Shown piece by piece: positions 13,379 to 25,600 of a stretch of DNA of 60,000 bases. Position 1 is the stretch's first letter. Each line of letters opens with the position of its first letter. The notes beneath the pieces are model-generated. The model was given only the letters and a program-made list of their open reading frames with translations, searched no databases and was not told the origin of the DNA. The translations under genes and the position numbers were made by a program. Source of the DNA: Strigamia acuminata (taxonomy: Eukaryota; Arthropoda; Chilopoda; Geophilomorpha; Linotaeniidae); assembly GCA_949358305.1 (NCBI GenBank), contig OX442315.1, positions 4,962,001 to 5,022,000 on the forward strand, given 5' to 3'.

Positions 13379-14475
13379 TAATTAGAAATCATAAACACTA
13401 TCATTGTAACTTGTTTTTTCATGGCATTAAAAAAATATTTAGATCTGTCAAACTTTTTTTTACTTGTATTGTAAAAAATGTAGAAAACTGTGCGCATATT
13501 AAATCCGAAGTACGGTACGTTTTCAATGAACCATAATTCTGATTGGCTCATTAGTCGTTCTCGAGTACCTCTCGACAATGAACTGAATGAGCAGAATGCA
13601 GATGGACGATCATTTTCATTTCCCTAAAAAAAAAAGGTCACCACTCATTCTCCACGGGCCCCAATTCATCCTCCATGGGCCCCCTAGGTCCACGCACGCA
13701 AAAGTTTTCCGGATGCTCCCCGGATGCGCTCCCCGGATTCTCCCCGGATTCCCCCCGGATTCCCCCCCGGATTCCCCCCGGATTCCTCCCGGATTCCCCC
13801 CGGAATCTCTCCGGATTCCCCCCGGATTCCGCCCGGATTCCCCCCGGATTCTCCCTAAAAAGACCAGGGGTCGTTTAGGGGTCGTCCAGGGATCGTCTTT
13901 CTTCCAGGGATCGTCTAGGAATTGTCCAGGGACCGTCCAGGAGGTTTGGGGGGGATAGTTTGGATGGACGCTGTAAGTTTATGTTGTTGTTTGAGGCGGC
14001 ATGATAATAACGGCGTGGCGTGTGTATGCATTACTAGTTTCGAAGCGCTGCCACTTACAGAACAATTTCTTTATTTTAGTGAGTAGTACAGAGATAACAG
14101 TTTGAGTAAAACGATTTGGTTACATTACGGTATGATGTACACATATATTGTGAAAAGAGCGAATAGTGAGATGCTGTTTCCGGTTTAAGCAGCATCACAT
14201 TTCCCTGCAATACACCGCTAAAATACACACCTCTTGAAATATACGTATGTAAACATTCATGATAAAGAGGCAAATTTAAATACACTCTTAGCAACTACTG
14301 TAGTTGAAACATTTTTGAAAACTAGTGCTTTGAGTAAATGCATAGAAACATCGTAAACTTCTATACACTGAAGGAAATTTGAAGGAAATGTCAAAACATG
14401 CAGTTATTATTATTGCATACAAGTAAGTGGATTACAATTCAATAGAAATCGTTCCATTTTGCTTTTTGTATATTT
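13379..14475. other. Spacer downstream of TRAF-like gene 1 with GGATTCCCCC repeats
   Basis: Holds the 3' untranslated region of gene 1 and then a GC-rich block. From about 13711 to 13858 a 12-bp unit, roughly CCCCGGATTCCC, is repeated about a dozen times, followed by a few GGGATCGTC-type units to 13945. The open frame over it (Pro/Asp/Ser-rich) is a by-product of the repeat. 13490-13625 matches the flank after gene 2 (40280-41060), where a TA-target element is inserted. The rest, to the end of the channel gene on the minus strand, shows no gene. Confidence 0.7.
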
Positions 14476-17400
14476 TCAATTTTGTTTTTTAGTTGTGTTG
14501 CACAAATTTTGCAAGAATTGAAAGAATGAGAGAACTGAGATTCCAAGAAAGAATCCTAAAATAGATCCAACATCACTGATGCATTTAGTAATAGGCTTAA
14601 CGAATTGCTGCTTAAATATTTCATTGACGTTGCTTTCAAAAAAAAATTTGGTTCCTATAGCCAGAACATTGGTCTTTTTGGTCATTGCATATTCATTGAG
14701 TGATGTGTGAACTGTCTCAGTGCATGGGTGATAACAGTTGCAGTCGCGAATAGAATCAACATTGGAATAAATGTTTACGTAGGATCTTCTCGCTAATTTA
14801 GCTGAAGCCGATGTGTTGCACGGTGGTAAAACCGATGGGTCCATAAACGGTAATCTTTTAGTAGAAATATAAATCATTAAGATTGAATTAAATTATTACT
14901 CAATTGATTGTCAAACCTGCATTCCATGTTCTCTTTCGACAACTTGTTTTTCAGACAGTCGGTTTCACATTGGTCAAATTTGGGCAGAGTGACGCACGGC
15001 TTTATTGGTGAATCCAGGCGTTTAATCTATGTTTTTATTAAAAGGTTGACAGTCATTGTTTACGAATCATTATAGCAGAACGCAGATTATCCAATCAATA
15101 TTTTAGACCCTTAATCAGAATTGCTTTTGCCTTCGATATAGCAACAGCTTTCGTCTCAATTGAGGGTTTTGAGCGCGTCTTCATGGTGCGTCGCAACGCA
15201 CGAGGCACAATTCCAGCCCGAATTCTCATGGTTGTCTACATAACCCGGGCTAATATCCTGCACCCAACAAATATTAGATTTCACGAATAGACGCTGTCTT
15301 TACCGAGCTACCACCATGGTATTAAGAGTTGCGGCGCCCGTGGACCATCAACCTTTTGGTTAATACAGACCCCTGAAAACCTAGTTTTTCTAAACCATTG
15401 TTTCTAGTCGAAATTAACGACGTGACAAGATGAACAACTATTAAAATATTAAAAATAATTTTATTTTTGTAATTTAAATTTTATCCGAATTTTTAATATT
15501 TTTACAGTTTGTCCATTTTCTTCCAGAAGTTACATTAAAAGAAATACCGTAAAATTCCGTAATCTTCTGAAAATGCGTGTTTTTGAGGAAATTTGAATAC
15601 AACAGAATTCTATTAATTCTGGGGTAAGGTGGTAGTCCTGGTTATGGAAAAGTTAACCAGTGATTGGATAATAAGCGTTCTAATGTACAATCCCGGACAT
15701 AAAAATTGTCGCCTTTTGCATAGAGAAAAAGCGACAATTTTTACGGCCAGGATTGTACTTCCAATAATCCAAGCAGGGAAATGTGGACAGAATTTCACTC
15801 TTACTGTTTGCTTGAAAAAACTAACAATCATCCATGAACTGTGAGGTTGCATAGCAAAAGGTTTGATATTCATTCGCTCATTTGTTTGCATTAAAAACAG
15901 CTAAAAGAAAAAAATACTGTAACAAAATGTAAAGAGGTTTTAAAATTAATTTTCTTTATTACTTTTGATTGAGAGTTGCATAATAATCCTAATGTTAGAT
16001 AGATTAAATATATTCCAATATCCTTTGGGGTGTACATGAGAGGAGCTAAACGATTTAATGTATTAAATTACAAAAGATAATTAAAATTGTAAAGCTTTAG
16101 CCACCTGATGTTAACTGAATGCATTGTCCAAATAATGTTGACACGTCAGACTTATTCATAAACTTTGGATTTACAATCGAACTTTTGGCTGCAAAATCTC
16201 TGAATATGGCCTAATGGAGAAATAAATTTTAAAATATTATTTAAACTTGTGATTGGGATGTGATACAGTATCAAGCAACTTGGATAAGGGATAACAAGAT
16301 ATTGGACGTTCAGGTCTCTAAAGGAATAGACACCACCTTTTTAGGTTATTCAGAGCTTTATTATGTTGTCTAAAGGTGGAAAGACAAGGGAGCGGGTAAA
16401 ATTTAAAAGCTTGCTTTTACTTGAAAAAACGGCTAAAAACTTGTGACCGCTTGGCCACCCTACGTGGCCTGTGTCACTCCACACACCGCCTAGAGGCCTC
16501 AAGCCATACCCCTCATGGAGTGGACTGACCTAGCAGGGGAGGAAGGAGCTGAGTGGTGTGGTGAGAGAGAGACGTTGCTGAGAGAGCCAAGGGTGAAGAC
16601 GTGCAGGGTGAGCTGCCACGGTCGTAACTACAGCAGAGACAACTGCTAACTCTGCTCCTCTCACCATTCACCACTGTGACGATCAGTATCAGGAAGATGT
16701 GCCTGCTACAGCTTCCATGAGTGGCCACTTAGGTCGTACGGGTAAGTACGGCAGAATGTTCGTCCGATGTAACCGACCACATCACCCATGGGACTTAGGT
16801 TCAGTGTGTGACGTGACGGTTGCCGGTGTAGCGTGCCTAACAGCACTGCCACACAGTGAGATAGGTGACCCAATCCCTAGACAACGATTAAAGGCCAAAA
16901 CCCAATAATCCGGTGTCCCTGTCTCGTTATTACATGATGTATGCGTCCCTCCCACTGTGGTAAATCCCCACACTGCAGTGGGTAAGACCATATCCAGTCA
17001 CAATCGCACCCGCCTGAGCAAACGCAAGCTTGCGTTTTTATATAAAGCTTTGTTTTGAAGCGAGCTTGTACTCACCCGCTCCGATGAAACTGAGTTTCAT
17101 TTACCAGCTTCAAACTTGCTAATGTTTTGGTCATGTGACTTTGACAGCTAATTAGAATCGTGAGGAAATTCTTGGAAGAGATTTTGGCGGGAATTTTCAG
17201 TATAACGATGACCTTTGTCAGGGTGTCGTAATACCGCATCTTTGTCACTTACTTCACCAGTCTCATATTTCTCCAAGTCTGAAGATTCTTCCCACAAAAG
17301 GCCAACATCGCCTGCAAAATCTGATGGTTCGTCAAGTAATTCCAAAATGTCGATATCTTCGACACAAGTGTCGTTCAACTGTTTCTTTATTTTCATTTTT

Positions 17401-20400
17401 TCTTTTTCTTTGTATATTGCGTCTGGGTCAGTGCACACTACGATCGAAGGAATTTGAATGAACTTTTCTTGAAGGAGTTCAATAGTCTCGTACGTAGAAT
17501 ACGTCTTGAATGCCATGATTTGTTCGCAAATTAAGTAGGAACAAAAAGCGCACATAATCAAAACAAAAACCTTTTTGAATTTGATATTAAAACGTAAGTG
17601 GACTTGCAGTTTATTTTGTTGACGAGTCAACATGTCCCGAGTCTTATTGGTGACCATAATTTCAAATTGGCTTTTTTTCCTGAAATAGAGTCCAAGTTGT
17701 CGCTTTTGTTGGCGAATAGTGCGCGCAATAATGTCCACAATCGAGAGACAAGAGATTCCGGCGTAAAAGGAGAAACATCCACCAATGTCGCACATAAGAG
17801 CGATAAAGTCGTAGAAAAAGTATTCGGTCAAAGTGCGGATCCAGTTGCTGAAACAGTAGAATTCTGCGGTCCGATCGGTTGTTTCGCTGCTGAAATAATG
17901 CGAGGTGACCATTGTTTTTTCACATTCCGTTTGGCAGTGGCAATCAAAGTGTGGATTTTTAATCGTGGTTAGGTCATTCATTTCTTCTAAATAATCGCAG
18001 CTTGCTCGGTTTGAAAGGCAGTGAGGTTTCTGCGTTGGTGGCAAGAAAGGTAGTCTGGAAAATTGAAATTTTGTTAAAACAATATACGTATGAATAATTA
18101 TTAAATTTAAAGAAAAAATAATGGACAGGTTTATAATAACTTACTGACAAGTGAAATTTCTTTCGGCAATCGCATTGAAATAGCACTGGCTTTCACAATG
18201 CTCTACTTCAGCTTGCTTAACACAGGCTGATGATTTTCGGTTAAGAAATTTGTACTACGGAAAGAGTTTAAGAAATTAATTTTTATCTTATAAAGTTGGA
18301 TTACCGTAAAGCTTCAAATCCTCAATTTTTTACCCTTTTAAATGTAAATGCCACTACATTGGACAGCAAGAAGTTCCCAAAATGTAATGGTGGCACAATC
18401 ACTATGTTAGGATTTCTTGTTTTTGCCGTTAGAACAATCTGAGAACACAAAATGTTATTTTTACAAATGAGAACCGATTAAATTAAATTGCAATTAGTGT
18501 TTTGATCAAAAGCACCCGTCTCAACCAAATCCCTTTGGTTCAATTGCAATATATTTTGAAATGCATTGGAGTTCACGGGAATGCATTACGCAATACATTT
18601 TTGAGTGCTATTGGTTGATATATTGATAATATATTTGGTAAAATGTATTATAAAATGCATTCCCAATATTATTATTGGACGTGTTGTGTTTATTATTGCT
18701 TTCTTTAATTTAGTGAGTCGTAGTGATTTGTAAACACAGTGCAAAATTTAAATTCTTAAGTGACATTTACTTACCCACAAGAAGAAATACTGCCTAAATC
18801 CAGCAGCAAAATTAATTTTCGTCTGAAGCTGAATTTTAAGTCTGTAATGTTGGCCAAGTTGAATCTGTCTCACTTGGTAAGTTAAAAAAAAAGAAAAAAA
18901 TGAAATTGATTGAAATCGATTTTTGTATTGTTAAGTTATGTGCACAACATAACATACATACCATTCTCAATTCTTGTGCTTATTGACCTTAATGAATATA
19001 TTCCTTTTGTTCCAAATTTGTTAGGATACTGTTTTGATCCCTGCAAAGATGTTTTATAATATGCTTCAGTATCTTAATAGCCAACTATACTCTAGTTGCA
19101 CTCAAAAAGGACACTCAGTCCTATTGGTCGAGCCAGTTTACTGGTGTAGTGATCCGAAAAAGTAGGCCCAAACACCAGAATTGCATTACAATGTACAGAC
19201 ATTGTAATCGATTGCCTAGGTAATGGCCAAAATTTCAAAATTGTGTTGCTTTCCAGACAAAGCAACCAATAAACAGAACAAACATGAGTTTGACATTTTT
19301 ATATGCGTAAAACTTCATTTCAATGATGGAAATAACATTTTATAATAAGAAAAATCAAAATTACATGAACTAAAGTAGTCATAACAATCACAAAAATAAA
19401 TAAAAATCAAAACTACTTCTCCTAGTAGTAGTATACAGTCTGGAGTTACTAGTAATGAGGCTCGACCAATAGGACTGAGTGTCCTTTTTGAGTGCACAGT
19501 GGTGGTGCATCGATTATCCGAATTAATTGGGAGACATAGGTGCTCGTAAAACCGATTTGTTCGCACAATTGGACATTAGGTGTATAGTCGCAGACAAAAA
19601 AAACTTCCCTTCAGTTTAGCTATTTTAAGTTTATCTACCAGGTGGCCTAAAAATCATTAGGCGCGTTCAATATAAAATGGATTTCGCTGATTTCGCTGAA
19701 TTCGCTGATTTCGCTGAATTCGCTGATTTCGCTGATCTCGGGAGCCCGGAAGTGATGGTTTTTCCGTCATAAAAACGAAATTGGATTTCAGAAAATCCGA
19801 ATTCGCGAAAGCGACGTGTACGATCGTTTTCCTTGATTTCCTTGATTTCCAAGTTTGATTTTCAGCCATCTTGAATTGTACATAGAGCGGTCAGAGCAGT
19901 TATTTTTGTTTGCAATTTAATAATTGCAATTGGGAATATCGTGATATTTCGGCCGCGTTTGAGCTGTTGAACGCAACCGAAAGTTTTTAAATGTTCCACC
20001 GCACTGCTGTCCGGCTAAAGCGTAACTTTCCGGCCGCGTTTGAGCTATCAAACGCAGCCGAAAGTTTTTAAATTTCAAACAGGAAGTCAAATTGCGCATG
20101 CGGAACAGTTGGATTTACAAAAAGTATAACGCCGTTCAAAGTTGAAATCCGATTTCCTTGATTTCAGAAAATCAAGAAAATCACGATTTCGGGATTGCAT
20201 TTTATATTGAACACACCTATTGAGTTTCAATGACATCAAATGACCCCGTCTCTCGTTTTGCCCTAACAACAGTATTAAAAGATAGAACGGGCAAATAATG
20301 ATAGATACTGTACTATAAATGAAAAAAATAAAGTCACTAATGAAAATTATTTATAAAATCGATAAAAATCGATCACCGCTGTTCAGATAACCAATCGTTC

Positions 20401-21048
20401 GTTTAACCGATGCTCTACCGCTACAGAGTAGCATAAGGAGTAATACGTCTTGTGACGTATTTTACTTGTACTTACTCTCACAAATGAAATATTTTGAATC
20501 ATTTTGGTAAAATTAGTTCTTTCAATTACTTCGTACAAATCCGTGTGGTTGTCGACAAGAAATTGTAAAGCGTGCACACATTCTGAAATTTAAAATTTTA
20601 ACTTTGAACTTTCCCTTACACTATTTTTTTTTTTACCGTATAGTCTTAAACTGTAAGGGAAAATTGCTTCCCGCAAACTCTCTAATAACTGATAGATCTT
20701 ACCTTCCCTCAATTTCAATTGATCACGCACTTTCTTGTTATGCGCATAGGACTCATCGGTTATATCCGAAGCAAGATGTATTGCTGGAAAGTCCCCTTCA
20801 ATTTCTTCAGCAATATCAGCAAAAACTTTGATCGGTTTTTGTGCGAAAAAAACCATTTGTTCCCAACATTGTAATACGCACAAAGAAAGTGCAATTACGG
20901 CCAAAGATATTCGCCCAACGAGGTACATCATTGAGAGTTTGTCGTTCGGTTTAGTTCCAATTGATGTAAATGTTACTTCTTCTAATTCCCTTTGCACGGA
21001 GATTTTAGCAATCCTTCGTACTTCTCTTTCTCTTCTTTTATTATACAT
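14476..21048 (-). CDS. DEG/ENaC-type sodium channel with two tandem channel modules
   Basis: Exons (minus): 21048-20637, 20582-20476, 19040-18988 (least sure), 18868-18775, 18438-18334, 18254-18145, 18054-17235, 16210-16105, 16045-15963, 15900-15805, 15026-14917, 14854-14476. All junction phases agree and give about 824 aa. Module 1 has a basic cytoplasmic start, TM1 (VGRISLAVIALSLCVLQCWE), FPAIHL, a Cys-rich ectodomain (CESQC), and TM2 with DIGGCFSFYAGISCLSIV. After only about 50 residues, in the same exon, module 2 begins: TM1 (KVFVLIMCAFCSYLICEQ), IPSIVVC, FGQC, CETDC, and TM2 with DVGSILGFFLGISVLSF. Both carry the GIS selectivity-filter triplet. The family forms trimers of single-module subunits in the plasma membrane; the two-module form is unusual. 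Each module is short for the family (about 410 aa). The 110-bp CETDC/CESQC exons have identical size and phase in both modules, which supports internal duplication. Two overlapping genes are the main alternative. Confidence 0.78.
16440..17110. other. GC-richer insert in channel-gene intron, repeat-like
   Basis: This lies in the intron between the module-2 TM1 exon and the FGQC exon. It is more GC-rich than its surroundings, with no supported ORF. Its end (about 17015-17070, CGCAAGCTTGCGTTTTTATA... to GAAGCGAGCTTGTAC) recurs in opposite orientation near 36062-36125, so at least that edge is a dispersed repeat. Probably a mobile-element fragment of unknown type. Confidence 0.4.
19097..19496. 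mobile_element. MITE-like element, ~38-bp terminal inverted repeats
   Basis: The ends are CTCAAAAAGGACACTCAGTC and its reverse complement, extending to about 38 bp each, with TGCA on both outer sides, which could be a 4-bp target duplication or part of the repeat. About 400 bp, no coding capacity. It lies in the large intron of channel module 1, next to another such element. Confidence 0.75.
19659..20218. mobile_element. MITE-like element with internal GCTGATTTC and doubled block
   Basis: The ends read AGG(C/T)G(C/T)GTTCAATATAAAATG in inverted orientation and are flanked by ATT on both sides; TA flanks are equally compatible, so either a 3-bp or a TA target is possible. Near the left end GCTGA(A/T)TTC is repeated six or seven times (19688-19738). 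Inside, a block TTCGGCCGCGTTTGAGCT...CGAAAGTTTTTAAAT occurs twice (near 19948 and 20029). No protein is encoded. It lies in an intron of the channel gene. Confidence 0.75.
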
Positions 21049-21517
21049 GCTAATGCAATGTGCAGAGAAAAAATATAAAAGCTAAGTAAACATTGTATTA
21101 CCCCTCTATAAGCCGCATGCCGCTGTACATAGGATTACCAACTTTTAGTAGTTTTAGTCATAATGCTTAAACCAGCATGCCGGTAAAAAGTGCCGCTGTA
21201 AGTGAAAAAGCTGGTTTTTTGTTTTTTAATTGAAAGAGCCCGAATAAATAATTTTGTTGGAATTTTAGCCAGAAATTTGAGTTTTCTTGATATTCTGAAG
21301 GTTATTATTAAAATTTAGGGAATTTATAGAAATTTAGGCCAATTTCCTACACTTAGGACATGGTAAAAATGCTTTACCGGCTGTCTGGTTAAATTTGAGT
21401 TATACGGGCATGCGGCTTTGTGGCGGATGGTCAGTGCCTTGTCCTGGTGAAGAAGAAGTGGGGGGGGGTGAGGTTTGTTCTGCCCAATAGTCTCTCACCT
21501 AACCCGCCACCACAGGT
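21049..21517. other. 5' flank of channel gene up to element B
   Basis: No gene seen. Frame analysis shows a stop shortly upstream of the chosen ATG at 21048, so the start is plausible, but a non-coding first exon could lie here. The flank is cut at 21517 by the LTR retroelement, which separates the channel gene from whatever regulatory DNA lay further upstream, now at 35018 onward. Confidence 0.5.
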
Positions 21518-22533
21518 TGTTGTGACCCGACTGGACCGGGGTCAACGAAGAGTTTCTCTCGTGACCTCGTTTCGGGTGTAAGGGGAGCCGCAAGCGCGTC
21601 TCCCTTCCCTCAGTGCATTGACATCTAGTCAATGGACAGGCGTCTGCCCTGAGGGAGTGGGGATGGCTCGTCCACCCCACCATTGGGTGATTCCGGTCAC
21701 CTGTCAACCCCGCTTTGTGCAAAGGAATGTGCCTTGCACTGAGCGGGCAGAACCAACACAACCATCAAACGAGAAACACACGTAAACCCGTCGTCCTACA
21801 AGATCAGGCCCAAGTAAATATACTGGGATTGACCAAGGACAAAGGACAATTTACCGTGAGTACGTTTGGTCAGTGTCAAACTCCGCAGAGTAACCTGCGA
21901 GATAAGATTACCACACTATTTTAGCACACCAGCTAGAAATAGTAAAAACCACTCCAGTTTAGCGAGTTGTGCAGACAAACGGTCGCACAAGCCTAAACTG
22001 CAGTAAAACCACGACGAGCGTTCCCGCCGCTGTGTGACCGCCGGGAGCCAGAAGAGTCCGCCGCTGTGTGATCGCCGGACACCACACAAAAACCTAGACA
22101 ACAGCCCGAAGTAAGCCTTTTAACTAAGCATTCACTCGCGCCCGACCAGCGTGAGCCCGAAGGACCAGCCAGAGACGAGCCGAGGACGCCATATTGCCAC
22201 GCCGGCCCAAGACGACACCACGTTGCCACAACGAGGACGCCATCTTGGACACGACCGAGACAACAGACGACCTCGCCGATTCCAGCCAGCTTTCATCATA
22301 CCTTTACCTTTCCATTTCCCTTCACCCATTCCGATTTACCTTTTACCTACCTTTCATATATATATATAAGATATATCTGTACATTGTCCCACAGAATAAA
22401 TCTATATTATATTTTACCTTTTATATCTGTGTAATCATTTCTTTGGGTAAACCGCTTGAGACAAAGCGGTAGTGAGTTAGTCGAATTAAGTAATCAACCC
22501 ACGAGTTAGCGACGGTTAGAGTTGAGCGCGACA
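21518..22533 (+). repeat. 5' LTR of element B
   Basis: 1016 bp, TGTTGTGACCCG...GAGCGCGACA, matching the 3' LTR at 34002-35017. It contains a TATATATATAAG stretch near 22350 and AATAAA near 22396, plus two GCCAT(A/C)TTG motifs (22187-22196 and 22238-22248) resembling YY1/Pho sites in reverse orientation. CCGCTGTGTGA(C/T)CGCCGG is repeated near 22030 and 22060. It is expected to drive the genomic RNA. Confidence 0.96.
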
Positions 22534-22535
22534 CG

Positions 22536-22553
22536 TGGGGGCCTGTCCGGGAT
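22536..22553 (+). promoter_or_regulatory. Primer-binding site of element B
   Basis: TGGGGGCCTGTCCGGGAT begins 2 bp after the 5' LTR. Its complement has the form of a tRNA 3' end: a T-stem half CCCGG, a 7-nt acceptor strand, a discriminator base and CCA. The tRNA species was not identified. Confidence 0.75.
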
Positions 22554-22605
22554 CAAGTTGAATAACTGATTCTAACCTGTGATTACATCATACCCAAAGC
22601 AAGAA

Positions 22606-25600
22606 ATGGCAGATAATACCCGAGTAACAGATTCCGACTCCGACGCAAACAAGAGAGCCGGCAGTCGTAAAGGCGCCGACTATCACTTGCGATCTGGAGG
22701 TCCCTTACCCAAAGCCTCAGCGCACGAAGCGAGGCAAAAACGGCGTAAGCCTAAACCCGATCGTAGAAGCGCATCCGAGGCATCGCACCCGTCTCGCACC
22801 GAGACGAGGCAGCGATTGGACGAGACAGAGCGGGGTGAAGAGCAATCTCACTCCAAACTGCCGCGTTCTAACCGTGACGGCGAGACGAGCGGAAACGAGG
22901 TTTTATCCCGTAACCAATCGCCTCGTCTAACGCACGACACCGAGGTGGGCAGTCCGAAAGCAGCGTCTCCGATACAAAAGACGGCCTCAAATACGACCGC
23001 TAATTCGGCACTAAACACGCCAATTACGCAAAGCCGCCCAGCTTCGGTCAGGTCCGAAGGACACAAGTCCAACTCATCCTCTGTCAAGCGTGTTTCGAGC
23101 CAGCCTTACAGCGTCTCGGGCACCTTGATTGATGCGATGCAATTGGCACAGGCGGAAGGAGTGAGATACACCCTTCCGACGGGGAAAATTACCGTGTACG
23201 AAACGTTACAGATCGTACGTGCAGCTTTAAAAGCGCACAGTGTATCCCCACAAATCACCATTGTTGAAGGTGCACACGCTCAACAATTGGTTGATTCCGC
23301 TCAATTTGAAGCGGATGCAGAGAACGAGGCTCGTCAAGCCATTCGCGAGAGACGGAGGAAGCTGGCGGAAAGAGAAGCGCAAGCTCTCGAGTACGGCAGA
23401 ACCCAGCCCAATCCGACTACTCCCGAGGAGGTAGAAATAGTTGACCGAGCCCTGAGAGCACATCGATATGCTTTCCACTCGCAACAAGAAGCAGAGCGAG
23501 CATTTATGGCCAGATTGCGACGAGATGACCCGAAATCCGTACGCAAACCAGAGGTCAGTTCATCCGAGCTGTCCGACGAGAGCCTAGAGGGAGACCCAAA
23601 GCGCACGCCGAAGGCCAAACCCAAACCCCAGCCGGAGAGGGCAACACCAGCTACTCCGCGCAAGAGAGATGCGTCGGCCAGAGAACAACAAACTCGGCCC
23701 CGCATGCAAGCTCTCGATTCAGCCACAAATAATGCGATAACGCGATTAATCAACGCTAATAATGCTAGGCGAAATGAAGAGCAAGCTCTCACAAGCCAAC
23801 AGCATGATAATCCACAAGGGACTGAGTGGCAACAACCAGTGCCCATCCTTAAAGACGACGAGTCGTCAAGGAGACAATCGCATGATCGCACCTCTTCGCG
23901 AGAAGAAGGCAAACGCGATGAAAGACCGAAATATTTTCACTACGGAAATAGTGATTCGTCGTCAGATGGACTGGAGTCAAATGCACCCAGTCATCACGAT
24001 TCGGAGAGAGGTTCCGGAGAAAGACGAAGGGAAAGAGAACGCGATGAACGCAGGGAAAGGGAACGTGACGACCGTCGTAGAGGCCGGAAAGAGTCAAACT
24101 CTTCACGGCGCAACCCGCCACGCCGCTCACCGTCTCCCGACCCCAGCTCCGACCCCTCATCCAACGACGACAGACGAAAGGATAAATCAAGTAATCGCCG
24201 GAAGAGATCCAACTCTCCGCGCGATAGAGAGAAACGACGTCGATCGGAAAATAGCGACCACCGACGGGAGGAGTTTCAGGACCTTCCCCGACAAAGCGCG
24301 TTTACCGATTCGACGGGTCGGCAGTATACGATGGGAGAGCTTGGAAGAGCACTACTTGGCTCGTTAAAAGCCGAGGGAATCGATCTGAGCAAACGAAACG
24401 ATCGTAATCGTAGCACTGGTGACCGCGTAAAGAAAAAATACGCTGTCTCCCGACGTGACACCATGAGTGTTACCGGGAATATTAGGTGGCAATTTTATAT
24501 TCAGAACCGTTTCGACGGGTCATGGAAAGCGGGAGATCGCTTCCTTGACGAAGTAATTCGAATTAAGACTGCCACTAAAGCCACCGTAGGAGACATGCTC
24601 ACCCACGGTATTGTCGAGCTAATGACAGGCTCGGCACGTGAGTGGTACCAAGGATTGAAAGGCGTCAATTGGGACGACTTTTTAATGAGATTCGACCTGC
24701 GCTACGGCGAGACACCCGAAGAGGTGAGCCGAAAGATGCGAGGTCTTCGCCAGATGCCTGGTGAAACCATAATGGATTACGACATTCGCGCCAGATTGTT
24801 GTTCGAAAAGGCCCCGATGGAATTTCATGCCACGGGATTCAACCTTTTCTTTCTCGGCGGTTTGTCGGAGTACTCGCAACGGGTGCTACTTGAAGAAAGG
24901 GCACCGACAGGAGGTAGCTACGAGGAGATGAGCGCCTTCCTGTTCGAGAACACGATAGATATCGAGAAGAGATATTATTCCGCTTTACCAGAAGCGGAGA
25001 AAGCAGCGACCGCAAAACGTCTCAAGTTGAGTGCGGAAAGATATGGGGCGACAGATAAGATTATGCGCCCTACTGAATATCTTAGCGGTATAATGGAGCT
25101 GGCAGAAGCTAGCGTTGGTTTGCAAATAAAAAATAAACTGACATCCCCGCTGCCTTCCAACCCTTTGGCCGCCCCTAAAAAGGCACCGACAGCGTCAGCC
25201 ATGCAAGCGACACTGGAGGAGGTCAAGGAGGGGGAGGAAGCCGAACAAAATGTCGGAAAATCAGACGAAAAAGAAGAAAAAGACGATTATTCGACGGACG
25301 AAGAAATACGAAGCTATCGCGATACCTTATCAACGGGTTGCGATGAGGAAGGACCGCTAGTACATCTCATCCATCGAGATAGAGCGGTAGAAGAATTTCG
25401 CGCCAGGTTAAAACCAAATGCCGGCCGAATTCCGAAGTATTTTCGAAAGAATTACACGCCACCGTCGAAGGCAGACCCTGAAAAGAAAAAATCGACTGAA
25501 GCCCCAAGAGACAAATCAAATATTCGTTGTTTCAAGTGTAACCAACCGGGTCACTATTCCAATGAGTGCCCAAGAACAGCGAAAGAAGACGCTAAATTTG

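Noticed and set aside
13587-13958. Pro/Asp-rich ORF over the GGATTCCCCC array
   Set aside because: Repeat-derived frame; no start context, splice or homology support.
15629-15844. Plus-strand 71-codon ORF in the channel gene
   Set aside because: It covers an intron hairpin and the antisense of a phase-consistent channel exon.
16699-16991. Small overlapping ORFs in the GC-richer intron insert
   Set aside because: Neither strand shows a domain, and the block behaves as repeat DNA within an intron.
23334-24367. Long antisense and out-of-frame ORFs over gag
   Set aside because: By-products of Arg/Ser-rich composition of gag; no conserved motif.
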